Positions 32,803 through 40,320 of a stretch of DNA of 64,000 nucleotides are shown here, one piece after another. The translations under genes were made by a program, and so were the position numbers. The first letter of the stretch is position 1. The number at the start of each line of letters is the position of its first letter. Source of the stretch: Pseudomonas entomophila (GTDB lineage: Bacteria; Pseudomonadota; Gammaproteobacteria; Pseudomonadales; Pseudomonadaceae); NCBI RefSeq assembly GCF_029193575.1, contig NZ_JARGCS010000047.1, forward strand, positions 248,001 through 312,000. Reading direction: 5' to 3'. The notes under the pieces are model-generated. The model ran no database searches, had not been told where the DNA came from, and saw only the letters and a program-made list of their open reading frames with translations.

Positions 32803-34938
32803 ATGCCCAGCAAGAAGCCCGAGCCCCCCAAGACCACCCCGCTCGCCGGCACCGACACCCCGGACAAGGCCAACACCAATGCCAAGTTGCAGAGCCTGGA
32901 GGCGTTCCGTAGCGACGCCACCGGCCAGGCCCTGCGCACCAACCAGGGGGTCAAGGTCGCCGACAACCAGAACTCGCTCAAGGCCGGCGCGCGCGGCCCT
33001 TCGCTGCTCGAAGACTTCATCATGCGCGAGAAGATCACCCACTTCGACCACGAGCGGATCCCCGAGCGCATCGTGCATGCCCGTGGCACCGGCGCCCACG
33101 GTTACTTCCAGAGCTACGCCGACCACGGTGAGCTGACCAAGGCGGGTTTCCTGCGTGACCCGGAAAAGACCACCCCGGTATTCGTGCGCTTTTCCACGGT
33201 GCAGGGCCCGCGCGGCTCCGGCGACACCGTGCGCGATGTGCGTGGTTTCGCGGTGAAGTTCTACACCGACGAGGGCAACTTCGACCTGGTGGGCAACAAC
33301 ATGCCGGTGTTCTTCATCCAGGATGCGATCAAGTTCCCCGACTTCGTCCACGCGGTGAAGCCCGAGCCGCACAACGAAATGCCCACCGGCGGCTCGGCCC
33401 ATGACACCTTCTGGGACTTCGTCTCGCTGGTGCCGGAGTCGGCGCACATGGTCATGTGGGCGATGTCCGACCGCGCGATCCCGCGCAGCCTGCGGATGAT
33501 GGAAGGCTTCGGCGTGCACACCTTCCGGCTGATCAATGCCCAAGGCGTGGCCAGCTTCGTCAAGTTCCACTGGAAGCCGCGCCAGGGCGTGCACTCGGTG
33601 CTGTGGGACGAGGCGCAGAAGCTCGCGGGCAAGGACACCGACTACCACCGCCGCGACCTGTGGGAAGCCATCGAGACCGGCGACTACCCGGAATGGGAGC
33701 TGGGTGTGCAGATCGTGCCCGAGGCCGACGAACACGCCTTCGACTTCGACCTGCTCGACCCGACCAAGATCATTCCCGAGGAACTGGTGCCGGTCACGCC
33801 GTTGGGCAAGATGGTACTCAACCGCAACCCCGACAACTTCTTCGCCGAGACCGAGCAGGTCGCCTTCTGCCCAGGGCATATCGTGCCCGGCATCGATTTC
33901 ACCAACGACCCGCTGCTGCAGGGCCGGTTGTTCTCCTACACCGACACGCAGATCAGCCGCCTGGGCGGGCCGAACTTCCACGAGATCCCGATCAACCGGC
34001 CGCTCGCGCCGAACCACAACAGCCAGCGCGATGCCATGCACCGTATGACCCTCGACAAGGGGCGCGCCTCCTACGAGCCCAACTCCATCGATGGCGGTTG
34101 GCCGCAGGAAACCCCGCCGGCGGCCGAGGACGGTGGCTTCGAGAGTTACCAGGAGCGTATCGACGCGAACAAGATCCGCCAGCGCAGCCCGTCGTTCGCC
34201 GACCATTTCTCCCAGGCACGGCTGTTCTTCCAGAGCATGAGCGCCACCGAGCAGCAGCACATCGTCAAGGCCTACAGCTTCGAGTTGGGCAAGGTGGAGC
34301 GTGAGTACATCCGTGCGCGCGAGGTGAACGAGGTGCTGGCCAACATCGACCTGAAGCTGGCGGCGGCGGTGGCGGCCAACCTCGGGTTGCCGGCGCCGAA
34401 GGCCGGGACGGTCAAGGTCAAGGGCTCGAAGCCCGCGAAATCGGCGGCGCTGAGCCAGATGAACCTGCCCGGCAGTGTCGGCATCAAGGGGCGCAAGATT
34501 GCCTTGCTGGTGGCCGATGGCGTGGATGGCGCCAGTGTGGACCGGCTGGTCAAGGCCTTCGAGGCGCACAGCGCACGGGTGCTGCTGCTGGGGCCAACCA
34601 GCGCGCCGGTGCAGACCGCCGAGGGCAAGCCGTTGCCGGTGGATGCATCGATGGAGGGCATGCCGTCGGTGATGGTCGATGGGTTGTGGCTGCCAGCCGG
34701 CAAGATGGCGCTGGAAGGCAGCGGCCTGGCGCGGCATTACCTGCTGGAGGCCTACAAGCACCTCAAGCCTATGGGGGTGGCCAAGGAGGGCAAGGCGTTG
34801 TTGAGCGCGTTGGGCCTGAAGGAAGACAAGGGGATAGTGCTGGGGGATGACAAGCAGGCCGTGGAGGCCTTCGCCAAGGTGCTGGAGCGGCATCGGGTGT
34901 GGGAGCGGGAAGCGGCGGCGGAGGTGGTTCCGGCGTAG
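32803..34938 (+). CDS. katE: Large-subunit catalase HPII (clade 2) with GATase-like tail
   Basis: 711 residues, within the usual range of large-subunit catalases. The catalytic His92 is in IVHARGTGAHGYF, the Asn is in LVGNNMPVFFI and the haem Tyr in RLFSYTDTQISRLG. A C-terminal flavodoxin/DJ-1-like domain (about 550-700, GRKIALLVADGVDG) marks clade 2. It breaks down hydrogen peroxide in the cytoplasm; KatE enzymes are typically RpoS-dependent. The last 25 codons are poorly conserved. Confidence 0.97.
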   Translation: MPSKKPEPPKTTPLAGTDTPDKANTNAKLQSLEAFRSDATGQALRTNQGVKVADNQNSLKAGARGPSLLEDFIMREKITHFDHERIPERIVHARGTGAHGYFQSYADHGELTKAGFLRDPEKTTPVFVRFSTVQGPRGSGDTVRDVRGFAVKFYTDEGNFDLVGNNMPVFFIQDAIKFPDFVHAVKPEPHNEMPTGGSAHDTFWDFVSLVPESAHMVMWAMSDRAIPRSLRMMEGFGVHTFRLINAQGVASFVKFHWKPRQGVHSVLWDEAQKLAGKDTDYHRRDLWEAIETGDYPEWELGVQIVPEADEHAFDFDLLDPTKIIPEELVPVTPLGKMVLNRNPDNFFAETEQVAFCPGHIVPGIDFTNDPLLQGRLFSYTDTQISRLGGPNFHEIPINRPLAPNHNSQRDAMHRMTLDKGRASYEPNSIDGGWPQETPPAAEDGGFESYQERIDANKIRQRSPSFADHFSQARLFFQSMSATEQQHIVKAYSFELGKVEREYIRAREVNEVLANIDLKLAAAVAANLGLPAPKAGTVKVKGSKPAKSAALSQMNLPGSVGIKGRKIALLVADGVDGASVDRLVKAFEAHSARVLLLGPTSAPVQTAEGKPLPVDASMEGMPSVMVDGLWLPAGKMALEGSGLARHYLLEAYKHLKPMGVAKEGKALLSALGLKEDKGIVLGDDKQAVEAFAKVLERHRVWEREAAAEVVPA

Positions 34939-34955
34939 GGCTGCTGCGCAGCCCA

Positions 34956-35031
34956 ATCGCGGGCAAGCCCGATCAGGTTCAGCGCAGTCCGTGAGAACGG
35001 CGCTGAACCTGGAGCGGGCTTGCACCGCGAT
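34956..35031. repeat. REP pair downstream of katE
   Basis: Opposed REP cores (ATCGCGGGCAAGCCCG and its complement with one change) with inner arms AGGTTCAGCGC / GCGCTGAACCT. The centre agtccgtgagaac is related to the centre of the units at 728 and 5325. It lies between convergent katE and the lipoprotein gene. Confidence 0.85.
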
Positions 35032-35045
35032 GAGGCCCTTGAGCG

Positions 35046-35753
35046 CTACCGCTGATGCGGTACCAACACCACTTGCGCCGGTAACGAGCGCTGAATCTCA
35101 TGCGTCTGTTTCAACTCGAACCCACTGTCGAGCTTGCGCACTCGTTTCTCCAGCAAGGCCTTGAGCCATGGCGCATCATCGGTGCGTGGCACCTGGAACA
35201 CCACTTCGCAGCCATAACTCACCACATCGGCGGCGATGTCATCCAACTGCCGGCGCATGGCCCGGCTGTCGGTGGTCTTCAACGCGATCACGGTGCTCGG
35301 TGCGGTCGGGTCCAGCACGCGTGCCACTGGCTTGGATTCCGCGGCCTTCAGCGCCGCTTCGGCTTTTTCCAGTTCCGCCCGGCGTGCCTGGGCGACCGCA
35401 TCGCCACCCACCAGCGCCGGCGCCTGCGGCATCAGGGCACGGGCGCGGGCCAGGGCGGTGGCGGCGGCGTTGACGTCACCCTTTTGCAAGGTGACCTGGC
35501 TGCGTTGCAAGTAGGCTTCGGCCAGTTGGCGTTGATACTGCTCCAAACGCCCGTCGCTGGGCGACTGGGCCTGCAGGCTGGCGAGCTGGTCCTCAGCGGT
35601 GGCCAGCTCGTTGCTGGCGATGCTTTGCTGCAACTGCTGCCAGGCATCGGGCTGGGCTGGCACGGCCGGCTGCTCCACCGGGGCGCTGGAACAAGCGGCC
35701 AGGATCAGGGAAAAAGCGGCAACAAGCAGATAACGGGAGGCGAACGGCTTCAT
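35046..35753 (-). CDS. PA5502-type lipoprotein
   Basis: 235 residues. Lipobox LAAC follows RYLLVAAFSLI (Cys at about residue 21). The middle (about 35-140) is helical and repeat-like, resembling tetratricopeptide helices (ATAEDQLASLQAQSP, EAYLQRSQVTLQKGD, AAATALARARALMP). The C-terminal 90 residues form a second, conserved domain (STVIALKTTDSRAMRRQLD). Its place between metNIQ and znuBC matches PA5502. Function unknown; an envelope role is inferred. Confidence 0.82.
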   Translation of the reverse strand: MKPFASRYLLVAAFSLILAACSSAPVEQPAVPAQPDAWQQLQQSIASNELATAEDQLASLQAQSPSDGRLEQYQRQLAEAYLQRSQVTLQKGDVNAAATALARARALMPQAPALVGGDAVAQARRAELEKAEAALKAAESKPVARVLDPTAPSTVIALKTTDSRAMRRQLDDIAADVVSYGCEVVFQVPRTDDAPWLKALLEKRVRKLDSGFELKQTHEIQRSLPAQVVLVPHQR

Positions 35754-35881
35754 TCCTGCGACTCTCTATTTGCGCAAAAAGCGAGCAAGTCTACACCCAG
35801 GTGCGCACGCTCGAAAACAAGTCTTACAGACCCTTTACGGGCGAAAAGGTTGCAAGATGCGCCAGCGCGCACCCTGCTATT

Positions 35882-36664
35882 TCAGCGTTTCGGCAGGGCC
35901 AGGCTCAGCAAGAATAGCACCGCCGCACAGACCACGATCGACGGGCCGGCCGGGGTGTCCTTGTACCAAGACATCGCCAGGCCGCCGCACACCGCCACCA
36001 CCCCGACCAGGCTGGCGCCCACGGCCATCTGCTCCGGCGAGCGGGCATGGCGCTGCGCCGTGGCCGCCGGGATGATCAGCAGCGAGGTGATCAACAACAC
36101 CCCGACGATCTTCATCGCCACGGCGATGACCACCGCGATCAACAGCATCAGCGCCAGGCGCAGGCCCGCCACCGGCAGGCCCTCGACCGTCGCCAGCTCC
36201 TCGTGCACGGTCACGGCGAGCAGTGGGCGCCATAGCGCGGCCAGCAACGCCACCACCAGCACGCTGCCGCCGAGAATCCACGTAAGGTCCGTCGGGCTGA
36301 TCGCCAGCAGGTCGCCGAACAGGTAGGCCATCAGGTCGATGCGCACATCGCGCATGAAGCTCAGCACCACCAGGCCCAGCGACAAGGTGCTCGGCGCGAG
36401 GATACCGAGCAGGGTGTCGGAGGCCAGTGGCTGGCGCCGTTGCAGGGTCACCAGCAGGATCGCCAGCAGCAGGCAGCCGACGGTCACCGCCAGGGTCGGG
36501 CTGACGTCCAGCGCCAGGCCCAGGGCCACGCCGAGCAGGGCGGCGTGCGACAGCGTGTCGCCGAAATAGGCCATGCGCCGCCACACCACGAAGGACCCCA
36601 GGGGGCCGGCCACCAGCGCCAGGGAAAGACCGGCAAGCAGGGCGTAGAGAAGAAAATCAGCCAT
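35882..36664 (-). CDS. znuB: Zinc ABC transporter permease
   Basis: 260 residues, seven to eight membrane helices of the ABC-3 family. MAYFGDTLSHAALLGVALG is the conserved cytoplasmic-loop signature. It starts at the ATG at 36664, 8 bases inside znuC; the ORF could begin eight codons earlier but that part is not conserved. It passes zinc from ZnuA into the cytoplasm. Order is zur-znuC-znuB in one operon. Confidence 0.96.
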   Translation of the reverse strand: MADFLLYALLAGLSLALVAGPLGSFVVWRRMAYFGDTLSHAALLGVALGLALDVSPTLAVTVGCLLLAILLVTLQRRQPLASDTLLGILAPSTLSLGLVVLSFMRDVRIDLMAYLFGDLLAISPTDLTWILGGSVLVVALLAALWRPLLAVTVHEELATVEGLPVAGLRLALMLLIAVVIAVAMKIVGVLLITSLLIIPAATAQRHARSPEQMAVGASLVGVVAVCGGLAMSWYKDTPAGPSIVVCAAVLFLLSLALPKR

Positions 36665-37430
36665 GCTTGCAGTGCTCTCCATGGACATGGGCGCCGGGGG
36701 CGATCACCGACCCGTGCAGGTCGTGGCTGTGATCGTGATGGTGGTGGTAGATGGCCAGGCTCGGGGCGTTCTGGCCGAACAGCTCGACGAAGGCTGGGTC
36801 GCCGCTGACCTGCTCGGGGTGGCCCGAGCAGCACACGTGGCGGTTCAGGCACACCACCTGGTCGGTGGTGCTCATCACCAGGTGCAGATCGTGGGAAACC
36901 ATCAGCACGCCGCAGTTGTGGCGGTCGCGCAGGCGGGTGATCAGGCCGTACAGCTCGGCCTGGCCAGCCACGTCGACGCCCTGCACCGGCTCGTCCAGCA
37001 CCAGCAGCTCAGGCTCGCGCAGCAGCGCCCTGGCCAGCAGCACGCGCTGCATCTCGCCCCCGGAAATGGTCTGGATGGGGCTGTCGATCACGTGTTCGGC
37101 GCCCACTTCGCCGAGCGCCGACAGCGCGGCGGCGCGGTCCACGCCCGGCACCAGGCGCAGGAAGCGCAGCACCGACAGCGGCAGGGTGGCGTCGACCTGG
37201 ATCTTCTGCGGCATGTAGCCGATGCGCAGGCGCGGCTTGCGCCAGACCGTGCCGCGGTGCGGCTTGAGCAGGCCGAGCACGGCGCGCACCAGGGTGGTCT
37301 TGCCGGCGCCGTTGGGGCCGATCAGGGTGACGATCTGGCGCGGCGCCACTGCCAGGTCGATGCTGTCGAGCACCGCTTCGCCGGCGAAGGTGACGCCGAC
37401 CTGCTCCAGGCGGATCAGCGCGTCGCTCAT
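36657..37430 (-). CDS. znuC: Zinc ABC transporter ATPase with His-rich tail
   Basis: 257 residues from the ATG at 37430. Walker A GPNGAGKTT, signature ISGGEMQRVLLARAL and Walker B LLVLDEPVQGVD are intact. The last 30 residues contain about a dozen histidines (YHHHHDHSHDLHG and HVHGEHCKHG), a probable metal-binding tail. It overlaps zur by 4 bases and znuB by 8 bases. Confidence 0.96.
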   Translation of the reverse strand: MSDALIRLEQVGVTFAGEAVLDSIDLAVAPRQIVTLIGPNGAGKTTLVRAVLGLLKPHRGTVWRKPRLRIGYMPQKIQVDATLPLSVLRFLRLVPGVDRAAALSALGEVGAEHVIDSPIQTISGGEMQRVLLARALLREPELLVLDEPVQGVDVAGQAELYGLITRLRDRHNCGVLMVSHDLHLVMSTTDQVVCLNRHVCCSGHPEQVSGDPAFVELFGQNAPSLAIYHHHHDHSHDLHGSVIAPGAHVHGEHCKHG

Positions 37431-37912
37431 GCCGCGCTCCGGCAACTGGCGCACAGGCCGACCACTTCGACGGTCTGCGTTTCGACCTGGAAGCCCACGG
37501 CCTTGGCGCTGCTGACGATGGCGCCGCTGATGCTCTCTTGCTCCAGCTCGATGGCCACGTGGCACTGGCGGCAGATCAGGAACTGGCCCTGGTGCTTGTG
37601 CTCGGGGTGGCTGCAGCCGATGAAGGCGTTGAGCGAGGCGATGCGGTGCACCAGGCCGTTGTCGAGGAGGAAGTCCAGCGCGCGGTACACGGTGGGCGGC
37701 GCGGCGCGGCGGCCGTCCTGCTCGCTGAGCACGGCGAGGATGTCGTAGGCGCCCAGCGGCTTGTGGCTTTGCCACACCAGCTCCAGCACGCGGCGGCGCA
37801 GGGCGGTCAGGCGCAAGCCTTGGCGCGCGCACAGGGCATCGGCCTCGGCCAGGGCGCTGTGGACGCAATGGGAATGATCGTGGGGACGGTGGGCCAGCGG
37901 CGTGATGGACAT
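37427..37912 (-). CDS. zur: Zinc uptake regulator (Fur family)
   Basis: 161 residues. Winged helix at about 25-95 (GLRLTALRRRVLELVWQ, PPTVYRALDFLLDNGLVHRI) and a dimerisation domain with zinc-site cysteines CRQC and CASC plus a His-rich stretch SHPEHKHQG. The N terminus is unusually His-rich (HRPHDHSHCVHS). With zinc bound it represses znuA and its own operon. It is the first gene of zur-znuC-znuB; P. aeruginosa calls it np20. Confidence 0.95.
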   Translation of the reverse strand: MSITPLAHRPHDHSHCVHSALAEADALCARQGLRLTALRRRVLELVWQSHKPLGAYDILAVLSEQDGRRAAPPTVYRALDFLLDNGLVHRIASLNAFIGCSHPEHKHQGQFLICRQCHVAIELEQESISGAIVSSAKAVGFQVETQTVEVVGLCASCRSAA

Positions 37913-37929
37913 GGGCGGCGACGGTTATC

Positions 37930-37957
37930 GATGGAGACGTTATTATGTTACCCGTTT
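37930..37957. promoter_or_regulatory. Probable Zur box, znuA-zur divergent promoter
   Basis: GTTATTATGTTAC (37939-37951) fits the gammaproteobacterial Zur core (GTTATANTATAAC) at about nine of twelve fixed positions, with flanking GAGAC and GTTTC as in the extended consensus. The gap between the divergent genes is only 66 bases, so one operator could control both. Confidence 0.6.
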
Positions 37958-37978
37958 CTGACAAGCCGAGTATTCACC

Positions 37979-38884
37979 GTGTCCCGATTCCTTGTCCTGT
38001 TTGTCGCTTTTATCACGTTCTCGGCCCAGGCCGAGGTGCGCGTGCTGACCAGCATCAAGCCGCTGCAACAGATTGCCGCCGCCGTCCAGGAAGGGGTCGG
38101 CAGCCCTGAAGTACTGCTGCCGCCGGGCGCTTCGCCGCACAACTACGCGCTGCGCCCTTCCGATGTGCGGCGGGTGGCCGACGCCGACCTGCTGTACTGG
38201 GTCGGGCCGGACATGGAAGGTTTCCTGCCGCGAGTGCTGGGTAGCCGCACCAAGCCGACGGTGGCCGTGCAGTCGCTGGCAGACATGAAGCTGCGCCGCT
38301 TCGGCGAAGACAGCCACTCCCATGAGGAAGACCACGACGACCATGATCACGACCACCGCCCGGGCACGCTCGATGCGCACCTGTGGCTGTCGTCGGTCAA
38401 CGCCCGGGTGGTCGCGGCGAAGATGGCCAGCGACCTGGCGGCGGCCGACCCGGCCAATGCCGCGCGCTACCAGGCCAACCTCAAGGCCTTCGGCGAGCGC
38501 CTGGATGCCCTGGACCTGCGCATCAAGGCGCGCGTGGCGGGCATCGCCGGCAAGCCGTACTTCGTGTTCCACGAGGCGTTCGATTACTTCGAGGCCGAGT
38601 ATGGTTTACGCCATACCGGGGTGTTCAGTGTCGCGTCGGAGGTGCAGCCGGGGGCGCAGCATGTCGCGGCGATGCGCAAGCGCTTGCAGGAGGTTGGCCC
38701 GACCTGCGTGTTCAGCGAACCGCCGCTGCGCCCGCGCCTGGCCGAGACGTTGACGGCGGGGCTGCCGGTGAAACTGGCGGAGCTGGATGCGCTGGGCGGG
38801 ACGGACCCGGTGGATGGCAAAGGCTACGAGCGTTTGCTGGAGAAGCTGGGCAATGACCTGGTGGGTTGCCTGGAGCATCTCTAG
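37979..38884 (+). CDS. znuA: Zinc-binding periplasmic protein
   Basis: 301 residues from the GTG at 37979, which begins a normal signal peptide (SRFLVLFVAFITFSAQA). An in-frame ATG at 37931 exists but would place the probable Zur box inside the coding region. Zinc ligands are in PPGASPHNYALRPSD, the long acidic-His loop EEDHDDHDHDH, DAHLWLS and VFHEAFDYF. It captures zinc for ZnuBC. It ends against thrB with a perfect REP palindrome between them. Confidence 0.95.
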   Translation: MSRFLVLFVAFITFSAQAEVRVLTSIKPLQQIAAAVQEGVGSPEVLLPPGASPHNYALRPSDVRRVADADLLYWVGPDMEGFLPRVLGSRTKPTVAVQSLADMKLRRFGEDSHSHEEDHDDHDHDHRPGTLDAHLWLSSVNARVVAAKMASDLAAADPANAARYQANLKAFGERLDALDLRIKARVAGIAGKPYFVFHEAFDYFEAEYGLRHTGVFSVASEVQPGAQHVAAMRKRLQEVGPTCVFSEPPLRPRLAETLTAGLPVKLAELDALGGTDPVDGKGYERLLEKLGNDLVGCLEHL

Positions 38885-38894
38885 CGCCTGACCC

Positions 38895-38928
38895 GGCCCT
38901 ATCGCGGGGCGAGCCCCGCGATAGGGCC
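38895..38928. terminator. Perfect 34-base REP palindrome, two-way terminator candidate
   Basis: GGCCCTATCGCGGGGC, then GA, then its exact reverse complement: 16-base arms with a 2-base centre. It lies between the convergent stops of znuA and thrB and would end or protect both messages. Confidence 0.75.
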
Positions 38929-38935
38929 GCCGCGC

Positions 38936-39886
38936 TTACAGCGCGAACGGCAACTTCAACGCCACCTGCTGGCGCTGTGCCAAACGCAACTCGAACTCGC
39001 TCGGGTCATGGATCATCACATCCATCCCGGCGAACGCCTGGGCGGCGATCAAGCGCGACAGCCAGAAACGCACGCAACCCACCCGCAGCATCACCTGCCA
39101 CAGCTCGGCCTCGGCGGCGGTGAACGGCCGCAGCGCGGCGTAGGCGCCCAACAGCGCCTGGGCGCGCGGCAGGTCGATGCCGCCCGCTTCGTTCAGGCAC
39201 CAGTCGTTCACGGTGATGGCGATGTCGTACAGCATCGGCCCGGAACAGGCATTGTAGAAGTCGATCAACCCCGTCAGGTGAGTCCCTTCGAACATCACGT
39301 TGTCGCGGAACAGGTCGGCGTGCAGGTTGGCCCGTGGCAGGGCGAGGATCTGCGCCTTGTGCGCGGTGATCTCGTCCAGCGCCGGTTGCAGCAGCGCCAC
39401 CTGGCGGGCGTCGAGCCCGGCCAGCAGCTCGGCGCCGGACGCCAGCATCCAGTCCAGGCCACGGTCGGTGCGGCGCTCGATGATGCGCTCGCGGGTGGCC
39501 AGGTGGATGTGCGCGAGCAACTCGCCGACCTGGGCGCAGTGCTGGTTGTTCGGTGCCTTGACGTGCTTGCCCGACAGCCGTGGCTGCAGCAGCGCCGGCT
39601 TGCCGCACAGTTCGCGCAGGCCATGGCCGTCGCGGTCGCGCACGGCGTAGGGCACGGGCATGTCGGCGTCGTGCAGCACGTCGAGCAGCTCGATGAAGAA
39701 GGGCATGTCTTCAACTGGCCCGCGCTCGATCAGCGTCAGGACGAACTCACCCTTTTCCAGGCTGACGAAGAAATTACTGTTTTCGGTACCGGCGGCGATG
39801 CCCTGGAAATCGAGCAGGCGGCCCAGCTCATACGGCGCCAGAAAGGTTTCCAGCTCAGGCCGGGTCACAGGGGTGAAGACTGACAT
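38936..39886 (-). CDS. thrB: Homoserine kinase (ThrB, APH-like fold)
   Basis: 316 residues of the aminoglycoside-phosphotransferase-like homoserine kinase type found in pseudomonads, not the GHMP type of E. coli. Catalytic blocks are LPRANLHADLFRDNVMF (Brenner motif with HxDxxxxN) and LTGLIDFYNACSGP (metal Asp). N-terminal GTENSNFFVSLEKGEFVLT fits the nucleotide-binding lobe. It phosphorylates homoserine in threonine synthesis. Confidence 0.96.
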   Translation of the reverse strand: MSVFTPVTRPELETFLAPYELGRLLDFQGIAAGTENSNFFVSLEKGEFVLTLIERGPVEDMPFFIELLDVLHDADMPVPYAVRDRDGHGLRELCGKPALLQPRLSGKHVKAPNNQHCAQVGELLAHIHLATRERIIERRTDRGLDWMLASGAELLAGLDARQVALLQPALDEITAHKAQILALPRANLHADLFRDNVMFEGTHLTGLIDFYNACSGPMLYDIAITVNDWCLNEAGGIDLPRAQALLGAYAALRPFTAAEAELWQVMLRVGCVRFWLSRLIAAQAFAGMDVMIHDPSEFELRLAQRQQVALKLPFAL

Positions 39887-39957
39887 GTTGAAAAGTTGCC
39901 CGTGCGGGCACTTCCACCCGGAAGTGCCGGTTGATAAGAACGATACGCGTTACTAGC

Positions 39958-40245
39958 TTACCATTCGAAAATCTTCCAGGACGGAATCAGCATGTCCGGC
40001 TGGTCGGATCGAATGAAATTGCCATCGGAGCCATCGGCGCGTACCAGGAAATACGGCTTGCCGTTCTTCGGCGTGATCTTGATCGCATACAGGAAACCGT
40101 TTTGACGGTACTCCTGGATGGTTCGGTCGCCTTCCGTGCGAATGGTTACCTCGGGATCGGCCGAGGGCGCGTCGTCCGCCGCCAGGGTGACGACCGGCAT
40201 GGTTGCCAACAGGCCGAGCAGTAACAGGCGAATGGGTGTACGCAT
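39958..40245 (-). CDS. DUF2782 exported protein
   Basis: 95 residues with a signal peptide (MRTPIRLLLLGLLATMPVVTLA) and a small beta-rich domain: PEVTIRTEGDRTIQEYR, GFLYAIKITPKNGKPYFLV. This is the DUF2782 family, regularly found between polA and thrB in Pseudomonas. Function unknown. It is divergent from polA with a 75-base gap, and read in the same direction as thrB, with which it may be co-transcribed. Confidence 0.88.
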   Translation of the reverse strand: MRTPIRLLLLGLLATMPVVTLAADDAPSADPEVTIRTEGDRTIQEYRQNGFLYAIKITPKNGKPYFLVRADGSDGNFIRSDQPDMLIPSWKIFEW

Positions 40246-40320
40246 GATAACCTTGTCCCTTTGTCGTCAATGAGTCTGGCTATTCTAGCGCCGGACCCGC
40301 CGAAAAGGTTGATTCTCCTC

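Noticed and set aside
32662..35025. 787-codon open frame on the minus strand across katE
   Set aside because: Shadow of katE with no recognisable domain and no ribosome site.
37931..37978. ATG at 37931 as znuA start
   Set aside because: It would put the probable Zur box and -10 region inside the gene and add a poor N terminus; GTG at 37979 starts a normal signal peptide.
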